Below, piece by piece: positions 12,001-18,723 of a stretch of DNA of 64,000 nucleotides (its first letter is position 1; each line of letters opens with the position of its first letter). The notes below the pieces were generated by a model. That model was not told the DNA's origin and made no database searches. It saw only the letters and a program-made list of their open reading frames with translations. Position numbers and translations under genes: made by a program. Source of the DNA: Vibrio coralliirubri (GTDB lineage Bacteria > Pseudomonadota > Gammaproteobacteria > Enterobacterales > Vibrionaceae); contig NZ_AP025470.1 of assembly GCF_024347375.1 (NCBI RefSeq), forward strand, positions 1,674,001 through 1,738,000. The letters are read 5' to 3'.

Positions 12001-13709
12001 AAGATGATAGAGACAATAAGAATACGTCAGTACGAATTGAAGAGTTGCCAGAGTATGGCAAGCTTTATCTAATTGATGATGACGGAAAGATTGTTGAAGG
12101 CCCGCTTGAAGTTGGAAGTGAAGTTCTTGATAGTGGTAAAGTTGTCTATGTTGCTGACGGTACCAACACTACGACGTTCAACAGCGACTTTACGGTTGGC
12201 AACTTTGCTGAAGAGCATGGTCTTAATCTCGAAAATAAAGATGATGGTGTAGATAAGCTAGAGCTTGATGGTGTAACCCTCTCCGGCGGCACATTTGAAA
12301 ATGGTCAATTTGCGGGTGACGGAGCAACGATTAAGTACGATCACAACAATAACCAGAAAGGTCTATTTGTTAGTACTACTCATGACAGCGGCACTGGTAA
12401 AGAAACTCAGATTGGTGAGTATGTTTCTATCGCCTCAAACGAAGGGGATATTTCTTCAGCTAAAGTGTCTTTTGCTAGTCTTGATGGCTTGTTCAATAAT
12501 GGACATGCTCAAATTGTCGCTTACCTTTTCCGGGATGGTAAGCAGGTAGATGTAATTGAACCGATTCAGATTGTCATTTCGAGTAAACATGACGGTTACT
12601 CTGTCATTAACTCTAACAATACCGTATTTGATGAGATTCGTTTAGTTGGCGTTAATACTTCGAACAAAGGCAAAGGAGCGGGTTTCAACGTTGCTGAAGT
12701 TGACGTTGATGTCGTCGGCGTTACTGATCTACAAGATGAGTTTACGTACTCTGCAAAAGATTCTGATAATCAGCTAAGTTTAGAACCTGGTACCGTTACC
12801 ATTGAGGCTAAAAATACAATCCACTCCCCAACGAGCGGTATTGATAGTGTTACAGTCCAAGGTGGCAATACATTAAACTGGCCAAGCTCAGCTGCAGTAA
12901 TAAATTCACTCATTACTTATCATCAATCAGAGTATGACGACGTCGGTGGAGCACAAATTGATGTAGGGATTGGGGCTGATTTTGTCAACCTTGGTTCGGG
13001 GTCAGATACTATCTTTATGGGAGATAGTATTTCGCCAACTCAAGACCTTAATGTGCTACCAAATGACTTCGATTCTAGAATAGAACAGTTTTCTAAGTTA
13101 GAAGTTTCAGAGTTCACCTATGGTGACGAAAACAATGGAATGAAGGGTTTTGAGGACACACCTCCAGGCCTTGATGTAGCAAATGGTGGTGGAGGTAACG
13201 ACAGGATCTATGGTGAAGAAGGTCAAGACATTATCTTCGGTGGAACCGGCAATGACGTTCTACATGGTGGCACTGGTAACGACGCTGTCCGTGGCGGCTC
13301 TGGCAATGACACGATAATTGGTGGTCATGGTAACGATATCCTTGTTGGAGATGATGGTGCCGACCTGTTCCAATGGGTTGACCAACCGTTCCAAGACGAT
13401 GTTGATACAATTACAGACTTTGATCTAGGTGAAGACCATCTTGATATCTCTCAATTATTGCCAATGGAAAACTCAATGTCTGATCTTCTTGAACATATCA
13501 CTATTGAGAAGGTCGATAACGGCGGTGGTGATAAAGATTTGGTTATCACTATCTCTGAAGACGCAACTAATAGCGGTCAAACACAAACTATCATTCTTGA
13601 TAACACGGGGAACCAGTTTGATTCAGTGAACGCTCAAGGTGATGGTCGTGTAATAAGTAGTGACCTGAGTAATTTGGTGAATCAGTTATTCGTCAACTTA
13701 CCAGACTAA
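1..13709 (+). CDS. Giant VCBS/cadherin/RTX surface adhesin, type I secreted (5' end missing)
   Basis: The reading frame is open from base 3, so the true start and any N-terminal retention module lie outside the window. About 4,570 residues are visible. In order they are: eleven ~120-residue VCBS-like repeats (153-4118); a galactose-binding-like jelly roll (about 4160-4650); cadherin-like modules with LANDTDIDGD-type motifs; a second jelly roll (about 4980-5450); further cadherin-like and T1SS-143-like modules; Calx-beta-like modules (about 8560-9330); a DUF4114-like domain (about 9790-10250); and a third jelly roll (about 10980-11515). The C-terminus has seven RTX nonapeptides of GGxGxDxxx type (about 13185-13380) and a terminal region typical of type I secretion substrates. 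The protein is acidic, rich in D, T and V, with almost no cysteine. Family knowledge suggests calcium-stiffened adhesion or biofilm attachment; the ligand is unknown. No ABC exporter, membrane fusion protein or LapD/LapG genes lie downstream. Confidence 0.93.
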   Translation, partial: PDGSWSFKLDNDSVQSMAKGEKLVLKFPVESVDTTGNAVIKVVIKGTNDAPELTVDTTGSLTEDASATLSNSGTLSVEDVDTTDDYTVDKSYNNDIVWSGGTLTEDQKATLIAQFSVDKSGWGYEVANSEVDFLAEGETVTFSYDVIVDDGSGGTDTEKVTISLNGKNDAPELTTVTVGSVTEDTDSVLKDSGALSFTDKDITDTDHDIDATYKGDIEWDGGTLTDEQILAITKGFTVDGDSWDYVVANSDVDFLPDGDKVIFSYDVIVDDGKGGIDTETVTITINGTNDKPELTVNSGSVTENDTLATLSTSGELSVEDKDATDDYTVSNSYNDDIVWSGGTLTDAQKATLIAQFTTDKSGWDYEVANSDVDFLAKGETVTFSYDVTVDDGNGGTDTETVTITINGTNDKPELTVNSGSVTENDTLATLSTSGELSVEDKDATDDYTVSNSYNDDIVWSGGTLTDAQKATLIAQFTTDKSGWDYEVANSDVDFLAKGETVTFSYDVTVDDGNGGTDTETVTITINGTNDKPELTVNSGSVTENDTLATLSTSGELSVEDKDATDDYTVSNSYNDDIVWSGGTLTDAQKATLIAQFTTDKSGWDYEVANSDVDFLAKGETVTFSYDVTVDDGNGGTDTETVTITINGTNDKPELTVDTQGSVTEDSESLLTDSGSLSFTDKDATDSGYTITSNYKGDIQWSGGPLTADQTDAITKHFKVDGDSWDYSVANSEVDFLNANETVIFSYDVTVDDGKGGTDTETVTITINGTNDKPELTVNSGSVTENDTLATLSTSGELSVEDKDATDDYTVSNSYNDDIVWSGGTLTDAQKATLIAQFTTDKSGWDYEVANSDVDFLAKGETVTFSYDVTVDDGNGGTDTETVTITINGTNDKPELTVNSGSVTENDTLATLSTSGELSVEDKDATDDYTVSNSYNDDIVWSGGTLTDAQKATLIAQFTTDKSGWDYEVANSDVDFLAKGETVTFSYDVTVDDGNGGTDTETVTITINGTNDKPELTVNSGSVTENDTLATLSTSGELSVEDKDATDDYTVSNSYNDDIVWSGGTLTDAQKATLIAQFTTDKSGWDYEVANSDVDFLAKGETVTFSYDVTVDDGNGGTDTETVTITINGTNDKPELTVNSGSVTENDTLATLSTSGELSVEDKDATDDYTVSNSYNDDIVWSGGTLTDAQKATLIAQFTTDKSGWDYEVANSDVDFLAKGETVTFSYDVTVDDGNGGTDTETVTITINGTNDKPELTVNSGSVTENDTLATLSTSGELSVEDKDATDDYTVRNSYNDDIVWSGGTLTDAQKATLIAQFTTDKSGWDYEVANSDVDFLAKGETVTFSYDVTVDDGNGGTDTETVTITINGTNDGPKANDDIYKAGSETILFTESFENMTNTNGWTVINGDQLEDWDATKGLEIQHESVVNKASDGEYIAELDAHQNTSITTSINTSGQDSARVEFDYNPRRDGNSSSDMKFTFGGETITVHADGTVSGSDISNVHIDGPDSNGWYKVTAEFDVQGDSTDLTFSGAGKSDSYGALLDNITVTGVNDPILTTPEEVAIEITFAELLANDTDIDGDDLSIVLDSITSPTNGKLDVDYVNGIITFTPDKDYNGEATFKYQITDGNGGFDDATVTLNVTPVNDPPVATDDKHSLGDDLILNGSFESFTSASSPSWGDRASSLDNWEFTANSGKLDVVEDGYKGVSTDGDRFIDMEGEGGRGDNVTLSQTVGGVDEGKPYQISLDIAARGDNHTAKIQVVWNGVVIATITPDSNTMETHTFEVVGAAGDNTISFVEVGGTGDNSGTYLDNIKLQEVLVDLTTDEDTTLEIPHSQLLANDYDVDGDELEITSVVMTDSSHGTVEIVDGKVVFDPADNFNGVTTFEYTISDGKGGTDTAVVTINVKPVNDAPVIEKDGTPLGDNETIDVVTKEDEVITGTVTAKDIDDTDLTYTVSQPTNGSVEIDPETGEWKYTPNNEFDGDDSFVVTVSDGNGGTDTVVVNVDVLPVAELTVTAGQPVTEAEEAFLSFEINLNELVSENVALDLTLGHADDTATKGQDYEDKIYVQDGQDYKALSEQELADLIIASGSDSLEVFVKVLDDKLLEGEETVTLKASSTSEFVENDKQDSDTAKIVDEIDTNDKDTVTVGLTGPDSVIEGDKTSPFTITLSEQVPEDSVVTLQYSYTNASNEDIVEVITVNVDANTNTATFEIQTEQDNEYEVGQEFNVSVVSVTQDGTDVFEKLDTSSADKNVAIDDSHDNPPKAEDFSISLNADGSSQVIFDTGMGTIEGDGTDHISDDEDDNDNDAGTNLGVIITELPDSGTLYYVDGNNKVEVVVGQTYADPNNIVYEDDQESTGFFLGVDDTSTLDKGPHSTAEFYNWGDEVDAYTRELKFDNGDVVTITSEGRNNVDAKPLVQNNSQQGHMGFGIASTNRGIHQDEAINIDFSSRPADSVTVGLSGLGGWFAPNADDSVQSRAEITVTFDYGNGVTEEQTFLYDDTHNNQNVTIVAPEGAEIVSVEASTQGPGNWELTSLEAKASDSFEYKAVDSDGNESEVKTVTIDKSGDLNANNDPQGFEVKLGEFSEDNDSPWSAEGAELNASFNGQDKDFAHSGIKIGVAGKVGGLGAQIEYDRAEQQSEKFEINLDSPATQFTFSVSNLFKNEGNDGDFTDNHEQGSWVAYLNGVAVAGDTFIAEDGNNRGTYEITPLGPDGTPIAFDTVVFEATEYSNQATHDNDASDYFLTGFKASSEGAYAVNQGGILEIPTSKLAGIIGSELLNNDIDSDGDNLRITYVYGETEGNAYIKDGIVYFDLTGDDFVGETTFKYQITDDNGQIASAEVNVIVNPLQTPSSVASVDLLADSVVEGDELGFKVTLDSSALVESALDVTFGKNTDAANDSGDEKDLDLSLVRFTNGVTYDQQSGKLIVPIGVKDFAVLIPTLIDGVHELVENYSLIVDGVSATGIIENVDTIELMVESFADVAEGSNAVFAVSLNNPSSENIDVSLAITLDRDATSAETADFKDIGELYTAYYLEPQQSGEPKRVELDVVIKDGKPTVTIPNGETEIFVEVATKDDPVFEGGEDFNLVVTDESGYVSNGSASDETTIMDDGTDPDGPDGPQVGNNDRPVVDSITDIEIEEGQSGTFVVELSNRSESTTTIEMSLNDGSAVSVDGQPIEGDFNGSSVVVTFGQGVDKQIQTVEVINGKFVVSVPDGHESFTVEVVTNQDTHADNSEKFSISGNAPYQQDAVTGVATIVDNEAPMVDLNGALYDIEFVSEGAGYSNVFGYYINDESGEKQLHVLVSNSNDPSLSPSTLLDSPLSSIDNLEFFLIPNGFNKIDSDKLYDLKVNDQGQLVVDGVVKAGIPVYTSTDEDHQISTTVDSDGNLVLSFDDQKGQGNDDNDFNDFVVKVSKIDTGGIDFNSAYVEEGEAAIADIDADIFDDKDTIKSMSVTLTNAKDGDNLTWAENSGFSVSKTVVGTAIALIITHPSGSVSADEFETFLKSIRFVNSSDTPDEETRLVEVTVSDGVNQSETATTSISVTGTDELSLINVAGLEDQFIDLNISVVDAATSVSTIELSGIPQGATVLVGGVESAVDNSGTVVVDIDDIDSVKVKAPEHSDVNFDISVTAKDSDEETVESGSIYVDVHPDADRPTLIIGDFEKVAAIDFEDVQITSGSWDSDIEINNVEGVSTIGEWSTSNPGQHVEVGTEGTYLSGSSMNQVMEIEGEVDDKVLYTDMDLVAGRFYNFKFDIAARDDVDPSDSDMEVSLFKLDDAGNPIESSKVTLYDFIAERQGSGWQEGTFTLPVELSGKYRLVLEADEADSTGAIIDNIQFTAVDNYGYEDSFIKLSEISASLVDATDGSETLTVELDGLPVGSVLIDGTGQDANMHIVTEANKNAKIDVTGWDLAELQIKVLDPSTFDIKVIATATEADTNKDDDVHGEHGDLGGKLANASEATINITVLERPVDTNERPIANDFTISSDTNVANVNFAPNAIDKEDDRDNKNTSVRIEELPEYGKLYLIDDDGKIVEGPLEVGSEVLDSGKVVYVADGTNTTTFNSDFTVGNFAEEHGLNLENKDDGVDKLELDGVTLSGGTFENGQFAGDGATIKYDHNNNQKGLFVSTTHDSGTGKETQIGEYVSIASNEGDISSAKVSFASLDGLFNNGHAQIVAYLFRDGKQVDVIEPIQIVISSKHDGYSVINSNNTVFDEIRLVGVNTSNKGKGAGFNVAEVDVDVVGVTDLQDEFTYSAKDSDNQLSLEPGTVTIEAKNTIHSPTSGIDSVTVQGGNTLNWPSSAAVINSLITYHQSEYDDVGGAQIDVGIGADFVNLGSGSDTIFMGDSISPTQDLNVLPNDFDSRIEQFSKLEVSEFTYGDENNGMKGFEDTPPGLDVANGGGGNDRIYGEEGQDIIFGGTGNDVLHGGTGNDAVRGGSGNDTIIGGHGNDILVGDDGADLFQWVDQPFQDDVDTITDFDLGEDHLDISQLLPMENSMSDLLEHITIEKVDNGGGDKDLVITISEDATNSGQTQTIILDNTGNQFDSVNAQGDGRVISSDLSNLVNQLFVNLPD
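153..4118 (+). repeat. Eleven tandem ~360-bp VCBS-like repeat units
   Basis: Units begin at the proline codon of an N-D-x-P motif. Units 1 and 2 (153-512 and 513-875) and unit 6 (1956-2318) are diverged. Units 3-5 (876-1955) and 7-11 (2319-4118) are almost identical 360-bp copies. Units 2 and 6 are 363 bp. The few differences among the near-identical copies are mostly synonymous; one is a Ser-to-Arg change in unit 11 near 3874. Confidence 0.95.
5173..5185. promoter_or_regulatory. Candidate matS (MatP-binding) site
   Basis: GTGACAATGTCAC matches the 13-bp E. coli matS consensus GTGACRNYGTCAC at every defined position. It lies inside the adhesin coding sequence. The cognate protein gene, matP, is at 63060. 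Function in this species is inferred from family knowledge; a chance match is possible. Confidence 0.45.
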
Positions 13710-13735
13710 AAAAAGGGCCAAAAGGCCCTTTTTAA
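13710..13735 (+). terminator. Rho-independent terminator of the adhesin gene
   Basis: It starts at the base after the adhesin stop codon. A 10-bp stem (A5-GGGCC / GGCCC-T5) closes an AAAA loop. The flanking A and T tracts make it usable on both strands. Confidence 0.85.
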
Positions 13736-13807
13736 TGTGTCTGTTTTGTTATATTGTACCGTCCTAAATATGGTTGACACATTTCCAACATGAAATTGGA
13801 GAGTGTC

Positions 13808-14209
13808 ATGAAAACAACAAGTAGACGTACTCAACGAGATTATTCTCTTGCCTTTAAATTGGCAGTCGTAAGCCAAGTTGAAAAAGGCGAAATGACTTAT
13901 AAGCAAGCTCAAGAACGTTATGGGATCCAAGGTCGCTCTACCGTTTTAGTTTGGCTTCGCAAACATGGTCAACTAGATTGGTCTAAAGGAATAGAACAAT
14001 CGAGAGCGTTAGGAGCGACTATGTCAAACTCTTCCTCAACTCAAACCCCAGAGCAACGAATCAAAGAACTCGAGCAGCAATTAGAAGAGACTCAGATCAA
14101 AGCAGAGTTCTTTGAAGCGGTTGTAAAAGTCATGGATCGAGATTTCGGTGTCCGAATCTCAAAGAAGCGCAAGGCCGAGTTATTAAGGAAAAAACGGTCA
14201 GAAAGTTGA
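13808..14209 (+). CDS. IS3-family transposase OrfA
   Basis: This 133-residue DNA-binding subunit has an N-terminal helix-turn-helix (motif DYSLAFKLAVVSQVEKGE, then YGIQGRSTVLVWLRKHG). A C-terminal leucine-zipper-like coiled coil (ELEQQLEETQIKAEFF) follows and would mediate assembly with OrfB. The ATG at 13808 is preferred over the in-frame ATG at 13790 because TTGGAGAG lies just upstream of it. The frame overlaps orfB by four bases. A run of six A at 14189-14194, in phase as two AAA codons, is a plausible -1 frameshift site to make an OrfAB fusion transposase. Confidence 0.9.
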   Translation: MKTTSRRTQRDYSLAFKLAVVSQVEKGEMTYKQAQERYGIQGRSTVLVWLRKHGQLDWSKGIEQSRALGATMSNSSSTQTPEQRIKELEQQLEETQIKAEFFEAVVKVMDRDFGVRISKKRKAELLRKKRSES

Positions 14210-15012
14210 CCGTCACTAAAGCTTGTCACTTCATAGGTATTACACGACAAGCTTTCTACAAGCGCTGTGTTGCAGAAATTCATCAGACAAAGAAAGATGA
14301 ATCAGTACTCGGTTTTGTGAAAGAGCAAAGGATGATGCACCCTCGTATAGGGACTCGTAAGATCAAGTATTTACTTGCTCAGAACGATATTAAAATCGGG
14401 CGAGACCGCTTATTCTCTCTGCTGAGAATGAATCGATTATTAGTGCAGAATCGAAGGGCTTATCATCGAACCACAAATAGTAATCATCGCTTTTACTGCC
14501 ATCCGAATCGTGTCAAAGAAGGCTTAATACCTGAAAGACCAGAGCAATTATGGGTTGCCGATATTACTTATCTAACAACGCGGCGTGGTTGTACTTATCT
14601 CAGTTTAGTGACGGACGCTTACTCAAGAAAAATCGTGGGCTATCACATAGGTGATGATATGAAAGCTCGCAGGGTCAAGCAGGCCTTTTTAAACGCGTTG
14701 AAAGAACGGAAGAATACAGGTGAGCTTGTACATCACTCAGATCGAGGTGTTCAGTACTGCTCTGTTGAATACCAAGAGTTGCATCGACAGTATGATGTAT
14801 CTTGCTCAATGACTGATGGCTATGACTGTTATCAGAATGCGTTGGCAGAGAGGATCAACGGAATACTGAAGATGGAGTATCTGTTGAATAAGCCTAATGA
14901 TTTAGATGAAGCAAAGAAAATGGTCGCCGAATCAGTAAAAATCTATAATGAATATAGGCCTCACACAGCTCTAAAATACAAAACGCCCGATGAAGTACAT
15001 CGAGCGTTTTAG
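14206..15012 (+). CDS. IS3-family transposase OrfB (DDE catalytic subunit)
   Basis: This 268-residue integrase-like protein starts with a HTH_21-type segment (about residues 45-95) and continues into an rve/DDE core. The catalytic acids are visible in WVADITYL, HHSDRGVQYCS and NALAERINGILKMEY. It lies in the -1 frame relative to orfA. The only start near the overlap is TTG at 14206, so much of the active protein may come from frameshifting. The frame is intact to its stop, nine bases before the right inverted repeat. Confidence 0.92.
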   Translation: MTVTKACHFIGITRQAFYKRCVAEIHQTKKDESVLGFVKEQRMMHPRIGTRKIKYLLAQNDIKIGRDRLFSLLRMNRLLVQNRRAYHRTTNSNHRFYCHPNRVKEGLIPERPEQLWVADITYLTTRRGCTYLSLVTDAYSRKIVGYHIGDDMKARRVKQAFLNALKERKNTGELVHHSDRGVQYCSVEYQELHRQYDVSCSMTDGYDCYQNALAERINGILKMEYLLNKPNDLDEAKKMVAESVKIYNEYRPHTALKYKTPDEVHRAF

Positions 15013-15073
15013 TCAATCAAGTGTCAACCCATATCAGGACGGGTCATATAAAATAGAGTCTAAAGCTCAAGGC

Positions 15074-16267
15074 TTAAAGAACCTTACAAGCAAAACCTTT
15101 CAGGTAGAAACCTTCTGGGTAGGCTGTGTCTGTTAGGTGGTCGGCTGCTTGCTCGAAGCGTTCTACGAACTTAACAGTGCGGCCTGCATCTAATGCTGCA
15201 TCAGCAATGATTTTTTGGAACAAATCAGTACCCATTAAGCCAGAGCAAGAGTAGGTGAGTAGAGTGCCACCTGGTTTCAGGATTTGCATCGCAAGCATGT
15301 TAACGTCTTTGTAGCCGTTAGCGCCTGAAGTTAGGTTATTCTTGCTTGAAACAAACTTTGGTGGATCCATGATCACTACGTCAAACTTAGTGCCTTGGTC
15401 ACGGTATTCACGAAGCAGTTTGAAAACGTCAGCGTTTAGGAATACAGCGCGCTTTTTCGAGATATCAAACTCGTTAAGTTCAGCGTTGAATTTAGCTGTA
15501 TCAAGAGCTAGTTGAGATACGTCAGCGTTGATAACACGCTTCGCGTCGCCTTTAAGCGCGTACAGGCCAAAACCACCTGTGTATGAGAAGCAGTTAAGGA
15601 CATCTTTTCCTTTGACGTACTTCATAGATTCTTTGCGGCTATCACGTTGGTCCATGTAGAAGCCCGTTTTGTGGCCTTCCATAATGTTCACGCTGATCTT
15701 AACGCCGTTTTCTTCAATCACGATAGACTTCGGTGGTTCTTCACCATAAAGAACGCCGACAACTTGTTCTAGGCCCTCTTTTTTACGAACTGCCACGTCT
15801 GAACGCTCGTAGATGTTGCAGTCAGGGAAGCACTCGATTAACGCTTCTACCAATACGCTTTTGTTAAATTCAGCGCCAGCACTTAGCAGTTGGCAAACAA
15901 GGAAGTCTTGATATTTGTCGATTGTGATACCAGGCAAGCCATCAGACTCTGCGGCCGTTAGGCGGTAGCCCGTTAGGCCATCACGCTCAATGATATCTTC
16001 ACGTAAAGACTGTGCGTCTTGAATTCGTTTTACGAAGAACGCCTTGTTGATCTCTTCTTTTTCAAATGTCCAAACACGAGCTCGAATTTGAGATTCTGGT
16101 GAGTAAGCCGCTTTTGCAAGCCACTGACCATTTTGAGCATATACGTCTACAGTTTCACCTTGTTTTGGTTCGCCTTCGACCTTATCGATACCGCGTGAAA
16201 ATACCCAAGGGTGTTTGCGGCGTAGTGATTTATCTCGGCCTTTAGCTAGATGAATTGAAGGAGTCAT
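15074..16267 (-). CDS. rlmI: 23S rRNA m5C1962 methyltransferase RlmI
   Basis: This 397-residue S-adenosylmethionine-dependent methyltransferase modifies 23S rRNA at C1962 (E. coli numbering). An N-terminal PUA domain (about residues 1-75; [14 protein letters not shown]) is followed by a Rossmann methyltransferase domain. The SAM-binding segment [10 protein letters not shown] is at 225-234 and the catalytic DPPKF motif at 301-305. A cysteine in the TYSCSGLMG segment is typical of the m5C class. The length matches the family. The gene stands alone on the minus strand, next to the IS element at its 3' side. The mcp terminator upstream separates it from that gene. Confidence 0.95.
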   Translation of the reverse strand: MTPSIHLAKGRDKSLRRKHPWVFSRGIDKVEGEPKQGETVDVYAQNGQWLAKAAYSPESQIRARVWTFEKEEINKAFFVKRIQDAQSLREDIIERDGLTGYRLTAAESDGLPGITIDKYQDFLVCQLLSAGAEFNKSVLVEALIECFPDCNIYERSDVAVRKKEGLEQVVGVLYGEEPPKSIVIEENGVKISVNIMEGHKTGFYMDQRDSRKESMKYVKGKDVLNCFSYTGGFGLYALKGDAKRVINADVSQLALDTAKFNAELNEFDISKKRAVFLNADVFKLLREYRDQGTKFDVVIMDPPKFVSSKNNLTSGANGYKDVNMLAMQILKPGGTLLTYSCSGLMGTDLFQKIIADAALDAGRTVKFVERFEQAADHLTDTAYPEGFYLKGFACKVL

Positions 16268-16330
16268 AATTTACTCTGTTTGTTGAATTTGAAGGAGGGG
16301 TATTGTCGGGGAAGTACAGGTGAAAAGCAA

Positions 16331-16357
16331 ATAAGAAAGGGCTGCCAAAGCAGCCCT
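16331..16357 (-). terminator. Terminator of the chemotaxis receptor gene
   Basis: An 8-bp stem (AGGGCTGC/GCAGCCCT, 16338-16357) has a CAAA loop. On the minus strand a TTCTTATTT tract follows. It lies 40 bases past the stop of the receptor gene. Confidence 0.75.
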
Positions 16358-16396
16358 AGTAATGATTAATCAACACATTGTGGTTGGAGAGCTGTA

Positions 16397-17800
16397 TTAA
16401 GCTTTAAGACCGGTCAGCAAACCTTCCATCGTATCGCTTTGTTTACGAAGTTGGTCAACATTGGAATTACTCTTACTGATCATCTCGCAGATACTGTCTG
16501 ACTGATGACGAATCTCTTCAACACTCTGTGCAATGTTGTCAGCGACTACGCCTTGTTCTTCAGCCGCGGTAGCAATTTGAGTGCTGCTATCTGAAATAGA
16601 CTGGTTTTTTTCCGCTAATGAACCGATCTCGACGTTCACTTCTGACATCAGTGTTTGGCCTTCGTTAGCATTGTTCACCGTGACTTCCATCAGCTTGGTC
16701 AGTGATTGACTGTTACGTTGTAATGATTCAATCATGCTTTGGATTTCAACCGTTGCTTGCTGAGTACGACCGGCAAGGGCACGAACTTCATCGGCAACAA
16801 CAGCAAATCCACGACCTTGCTCGCCAGCACGTGCGGCTTCGATAGCGGCGTTCAACGCTAACAGGTTAGTCTGTTCAGAAATACCGTTGATGGTTGTGAC
16901 TACTTCATCGATCTGCGCCGCGTTGGCATCCAGTTCTTCTACTGCTTGTGAAGCGGACTGGATCTCTTGAGATAGGCTAGAGATAGACTCCAGTGTATTT
17001 GAAACCTTGACTTGACCGCTCTGAGCAACGCCGCGAGCGTCCATCGTTTGTGAACTAGACTCATGAGCAAGGGTAGCGACTTCGCGAATCGTAGCCGCCA
17101 TTTGTTCCGTTGCACTTGCCAAGCTATTCAGGTGTTCTTGTTGGTTACCTGAGATGTCTGAACTTTGTTGTGTTGACTGGTTCAAGTCCGAGCTGATCTG
17201 CTGCATGAGAGCGACAGACTCTTGGATTGATAGAACCATGTTTTGTTCACGCTCCGCGACTTTATCGATTGTAATCGCGATTTCACTGAACTCGTCACGA
17301 ACTAAGAAGTAGTTCATGCGGCAAGTTAAGTCGCCATTCGCAAGCGTGTTCAGAGCTTTGTTCATAGAGAACATCGCGCCGCCAATAAAGGTCATGATGT
17401 AGTAAACACCTAGTGCGATAAGCGTTAGGGTTACAGCGATGATAGAAACCTGAGTCGTCGAGAGAGCAGACCAAAGGTTTTGGTCATGGTTAGCAACTAG
17501 GCTGAATGCACCATTCATTACTGAAACAGAACCAGCACCGTAGCCCAAAGAGATGGTTTCAGAACTGCTGACAAGCTGAGCAACTTGATCTTTATTGAGT
17601 TGACCTGCTTCGATAAGCCCTTTCATCAAGAGCATTTCTTCTTGATAAAGATGAGCAAGTAAAGAGTCCGCGGCACTATCTAAAACGAGAGTTAATATAA
17701 CCAGGGCGAGAAGAGGCAATAAGAAGAGTAGATAGAACTTTTCTTGGATTTTTAGGTGAATGAGATATTTGTCAATCCAACGAAATGGGATTTCTTTCAT
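16397..17800 (-). CDS. Methyl-accepting chemotaxis protein
   Basis: This 467-residue inner-membrane chemoreceptor passes ligand signals to CheW/CheA. The first membrane helix is at about residues 26-44 and the second at about 118-140. The periplasmic part between them is only ~75 residues, too short for a Cache domain, so the ligand cannot be guessed. A HAMP-like linker and a long cytoplasmic coiled coil follow, with the conserved hairpin tip ([20 protein letters not shown]). No C-terminal CheR-tethering pentapeptide is visible. The gene is monocistronic and divergent from acyP. Confidence 0.93.
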   Translation of the reverse strand: MKEIPFRWIDKYLIHLKIQEKFYLLFLLPLLALVILTLVLDSAADSLLAHLYQEEMLLMKGLIEAGQLNKDQVAQLVSSSETISLGYGAGSVSVMNGAFSLVANHDQNLWSALSTTQVSIIAVTLTLIALGVYYIMTFIGGAMFSMNKALNTLANGDLTCRMNYFLVRDEFSEIAITIDKVAEREQNMVLSIQESVALMQQISSDLNQSTQQSSDISGNQQEHLNSLASATEQMAATIREVATLAHESSSQTMDARGVAQSGQVKVSNTLESISSLSQEIQSASQAVEELDANAAQIDEVVTTINGISEQTNLLALNAAIEAARAGEQGRGFAVVADEVRALAGRTQQATVEIQSMIESLQRNSQSLTKLMEVTVNNANEGQTLMSEVNVEIGSLAEKNQSISDSSTQIATAAEEQGVVADNIAQSVEEIRHQSDSICEMISKSNSNVDQLRKQSDTMEGLLTGLKA

Positions 17801-17867
17801 AATCGTTATACTCGAAGTAAGTCCACCAATAAGCGGTGAATGAATAGAAGCTCGACTATATCATTCA

Positions 17868-17873
17868 TATAAT
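17868..17873 (+). promoter_or_regulatory. Possible -10 element of acyP
   Basis: A TATAAT hexamer lies 16 bases upstream of the acyP start codon. No good -35 hexamer is seen 17 bases upstream, so the call is weak. Confidence 0.25.
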
Positions 17874-17888
17874 TTATGAGGCAACGTT

Positions 17889-18176
17889 ATGGAAAGTTCA
17901 CAATATATTTTTGTCGTGTCAGGCGTAGTTCAATGTGTTGGGTTCCGTTACCACACCAGTAGGCAGGCGCAAGCTATGGGGCTCTCAGGTTATGCAAAGA
18001 ACTTAAATGATGGTCGAGTTGAAGTGTTAGCTGTCGGAGAGAATCAACAAATAGAGAAGTTACATGCTTGGCTCAATATTGGCCCTTCGAGCGCAACAGT
18101 AGACAACGTAGTGATGCATCAAGTGAAAGATAGCGAGCGCCAGGACGTACGCATAGGGGCGTTTAAAATACTGTAG
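17889..18176 (+). CDS. acyP: Acylphosphatase
   Basis: This 95-residue cytosolic enzyme hydrolyses the carboxyl-phosphate bond of acyl phosphates. The signature [14 protein letters not shown] holds the phosphate-binding loop and catalytic Arg. The second signature ([18 protein letters not shown]) holds the catalytic Asn. Length and motifs match the family. GAGGCAACGTT precedes the ATG. It is single, divergent from the chemoreceptor gene and convergent with tusE, an arrangement near tusE and yccA that also occurs in enteric bacteria. Confidence 0.95.
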   Translation: MESSQYIFVVSGVVQCVGFRYHTSRQAQAMGLSGYAKNLNDGRVEVLAVGENQQIEKLHAWLNIGPSSATVDNVVMHQVKDSERQDVRIGAFKIL

Positions 18177-18195
18177 TTATGGCACTACAGTATTT
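18166..18195. terminator. Stem-loop at the acyP 3' end
   Basis: An 11-bp perfect stem (AAATACTGTAG/CTACAGTATTT) with an 8-base loop begins inside the last acyP codons. It lacks a long T tract, so it may be a weak bidirectional terminator between convergent genes. Confidence 0.45.
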
Positions 18196-18234
18196 ATATC
18201 GAACGTAACTTAATAGCCTAAAGCGGATTAGGTT

Positions 18235-18564
18235 CTACAAGCACTTTGCTGGTTTAGGTAAACCGGCGAGCTTGGTCGCTTGTTTTGCAGGGCCTTTTTT
18301 GAATAACTTGAAAAGGTACTTACTGTTGCCTTTTTCTGGGCCGTGGGCTTTTTCCATTGCTTTAACGAGCATGCGAACCGCTGGTGAGGTGTTGAACTCT
18401 TCGTAAAAGCTCCTTACAAAATGTACGACTTCTAAGTGTGCATCTGTAAGTTCAATCGCCTCGTCTTGAGCAAGAATTTCAATCATACCTTCTTCCCATT
18501 GCGTGTAATCCAATAGGTAGCCTTGAGCGTCGGTTTCGATTTGCTTGCCGTTATATTCAAACAT
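18235..18564 (-). CDS. tusE: tRNA 2-thiouridine sulfur-relay protein TusE
   Basis: This DsrC/TusE-family protein of 109 residues is the last sulfur carrier of the Tus relay. It takes persulfide from TusBCD and hands it to MnmA for s2U34 formation in tRNA. The catalytic cysteine is the penultimate residue (LPKPAKCL). The conserved block [15 protein letters not shown] is present. The start at 18564 ([10 protein letters not shown]) lines up with the E. coli start and has GGA at SD distance. An in-frame ATG at 18582 would add six residues. Confidence 0.93.
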   Translation of the reverse strand: MFEYNGKQIETDAQGYLLDYTQWEEGMIEILAQDEAIELTDAHLEVVHFVRSFYEEFNTSPAVRMLVKAMEKAHGPEKGNSKYLFKLFKKGPAKQATKLAGLPKPAKCL

Positions 18565-18667
18565 GTTTAATCCAGAATCCAATTAACTATGCGGATAGGG
18601 TACATGACCAAGTTTGTCTTTCTCAACTGAAATTGTAGCTATCTAAAGAAATATCGCACTTATAGAT

Positions 18668-18700
18668 AAAAAAAGCCCAAGAGATAAGCTCTTGGGCAAG
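18668..18700 (-). terminator. Terminator of yccA
   Basis: A 9-bp stem GCCCAAGAG/CTCTTGGGC (18675-18697) is followed on the minus strand by seven T. Confidence 0.85.
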
Positions 18701-18723
18701 ATATTCTTCAATGATGGGAACGA

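Larger units (their letters stand above)
13755..15046 (+). mobile_element. IS3-family insertion sequence, complete
   Basis: The element is 1,292 bp and carries two overlapping transposase frames. Imperfect 26-bp terminal inverted repeats begin TG and end CA (13755-13780 and 15021-15046, 19 of 26 positions matching). They share CCGTCCT and GGTTGACAC blocks. The triplet TAT flanks both ends (13752-13754 and 15047-15049), fitting the 3-bp target duplication usual for IS3. It sits between the adhesin terminator and the 3' end of rlmI and breaks no visible gene. Intact frames and a matching duplication suggest a fairly recent insertion. Confidence 0.9.

Noticed and set aside
13755-15046. Possibility that the IS has split a gene downstream of the adhesin
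   Set aside because: Joining the flanks at the TAT duplication gives only short non-coding sequence between the adhesin terminator and rlmI.
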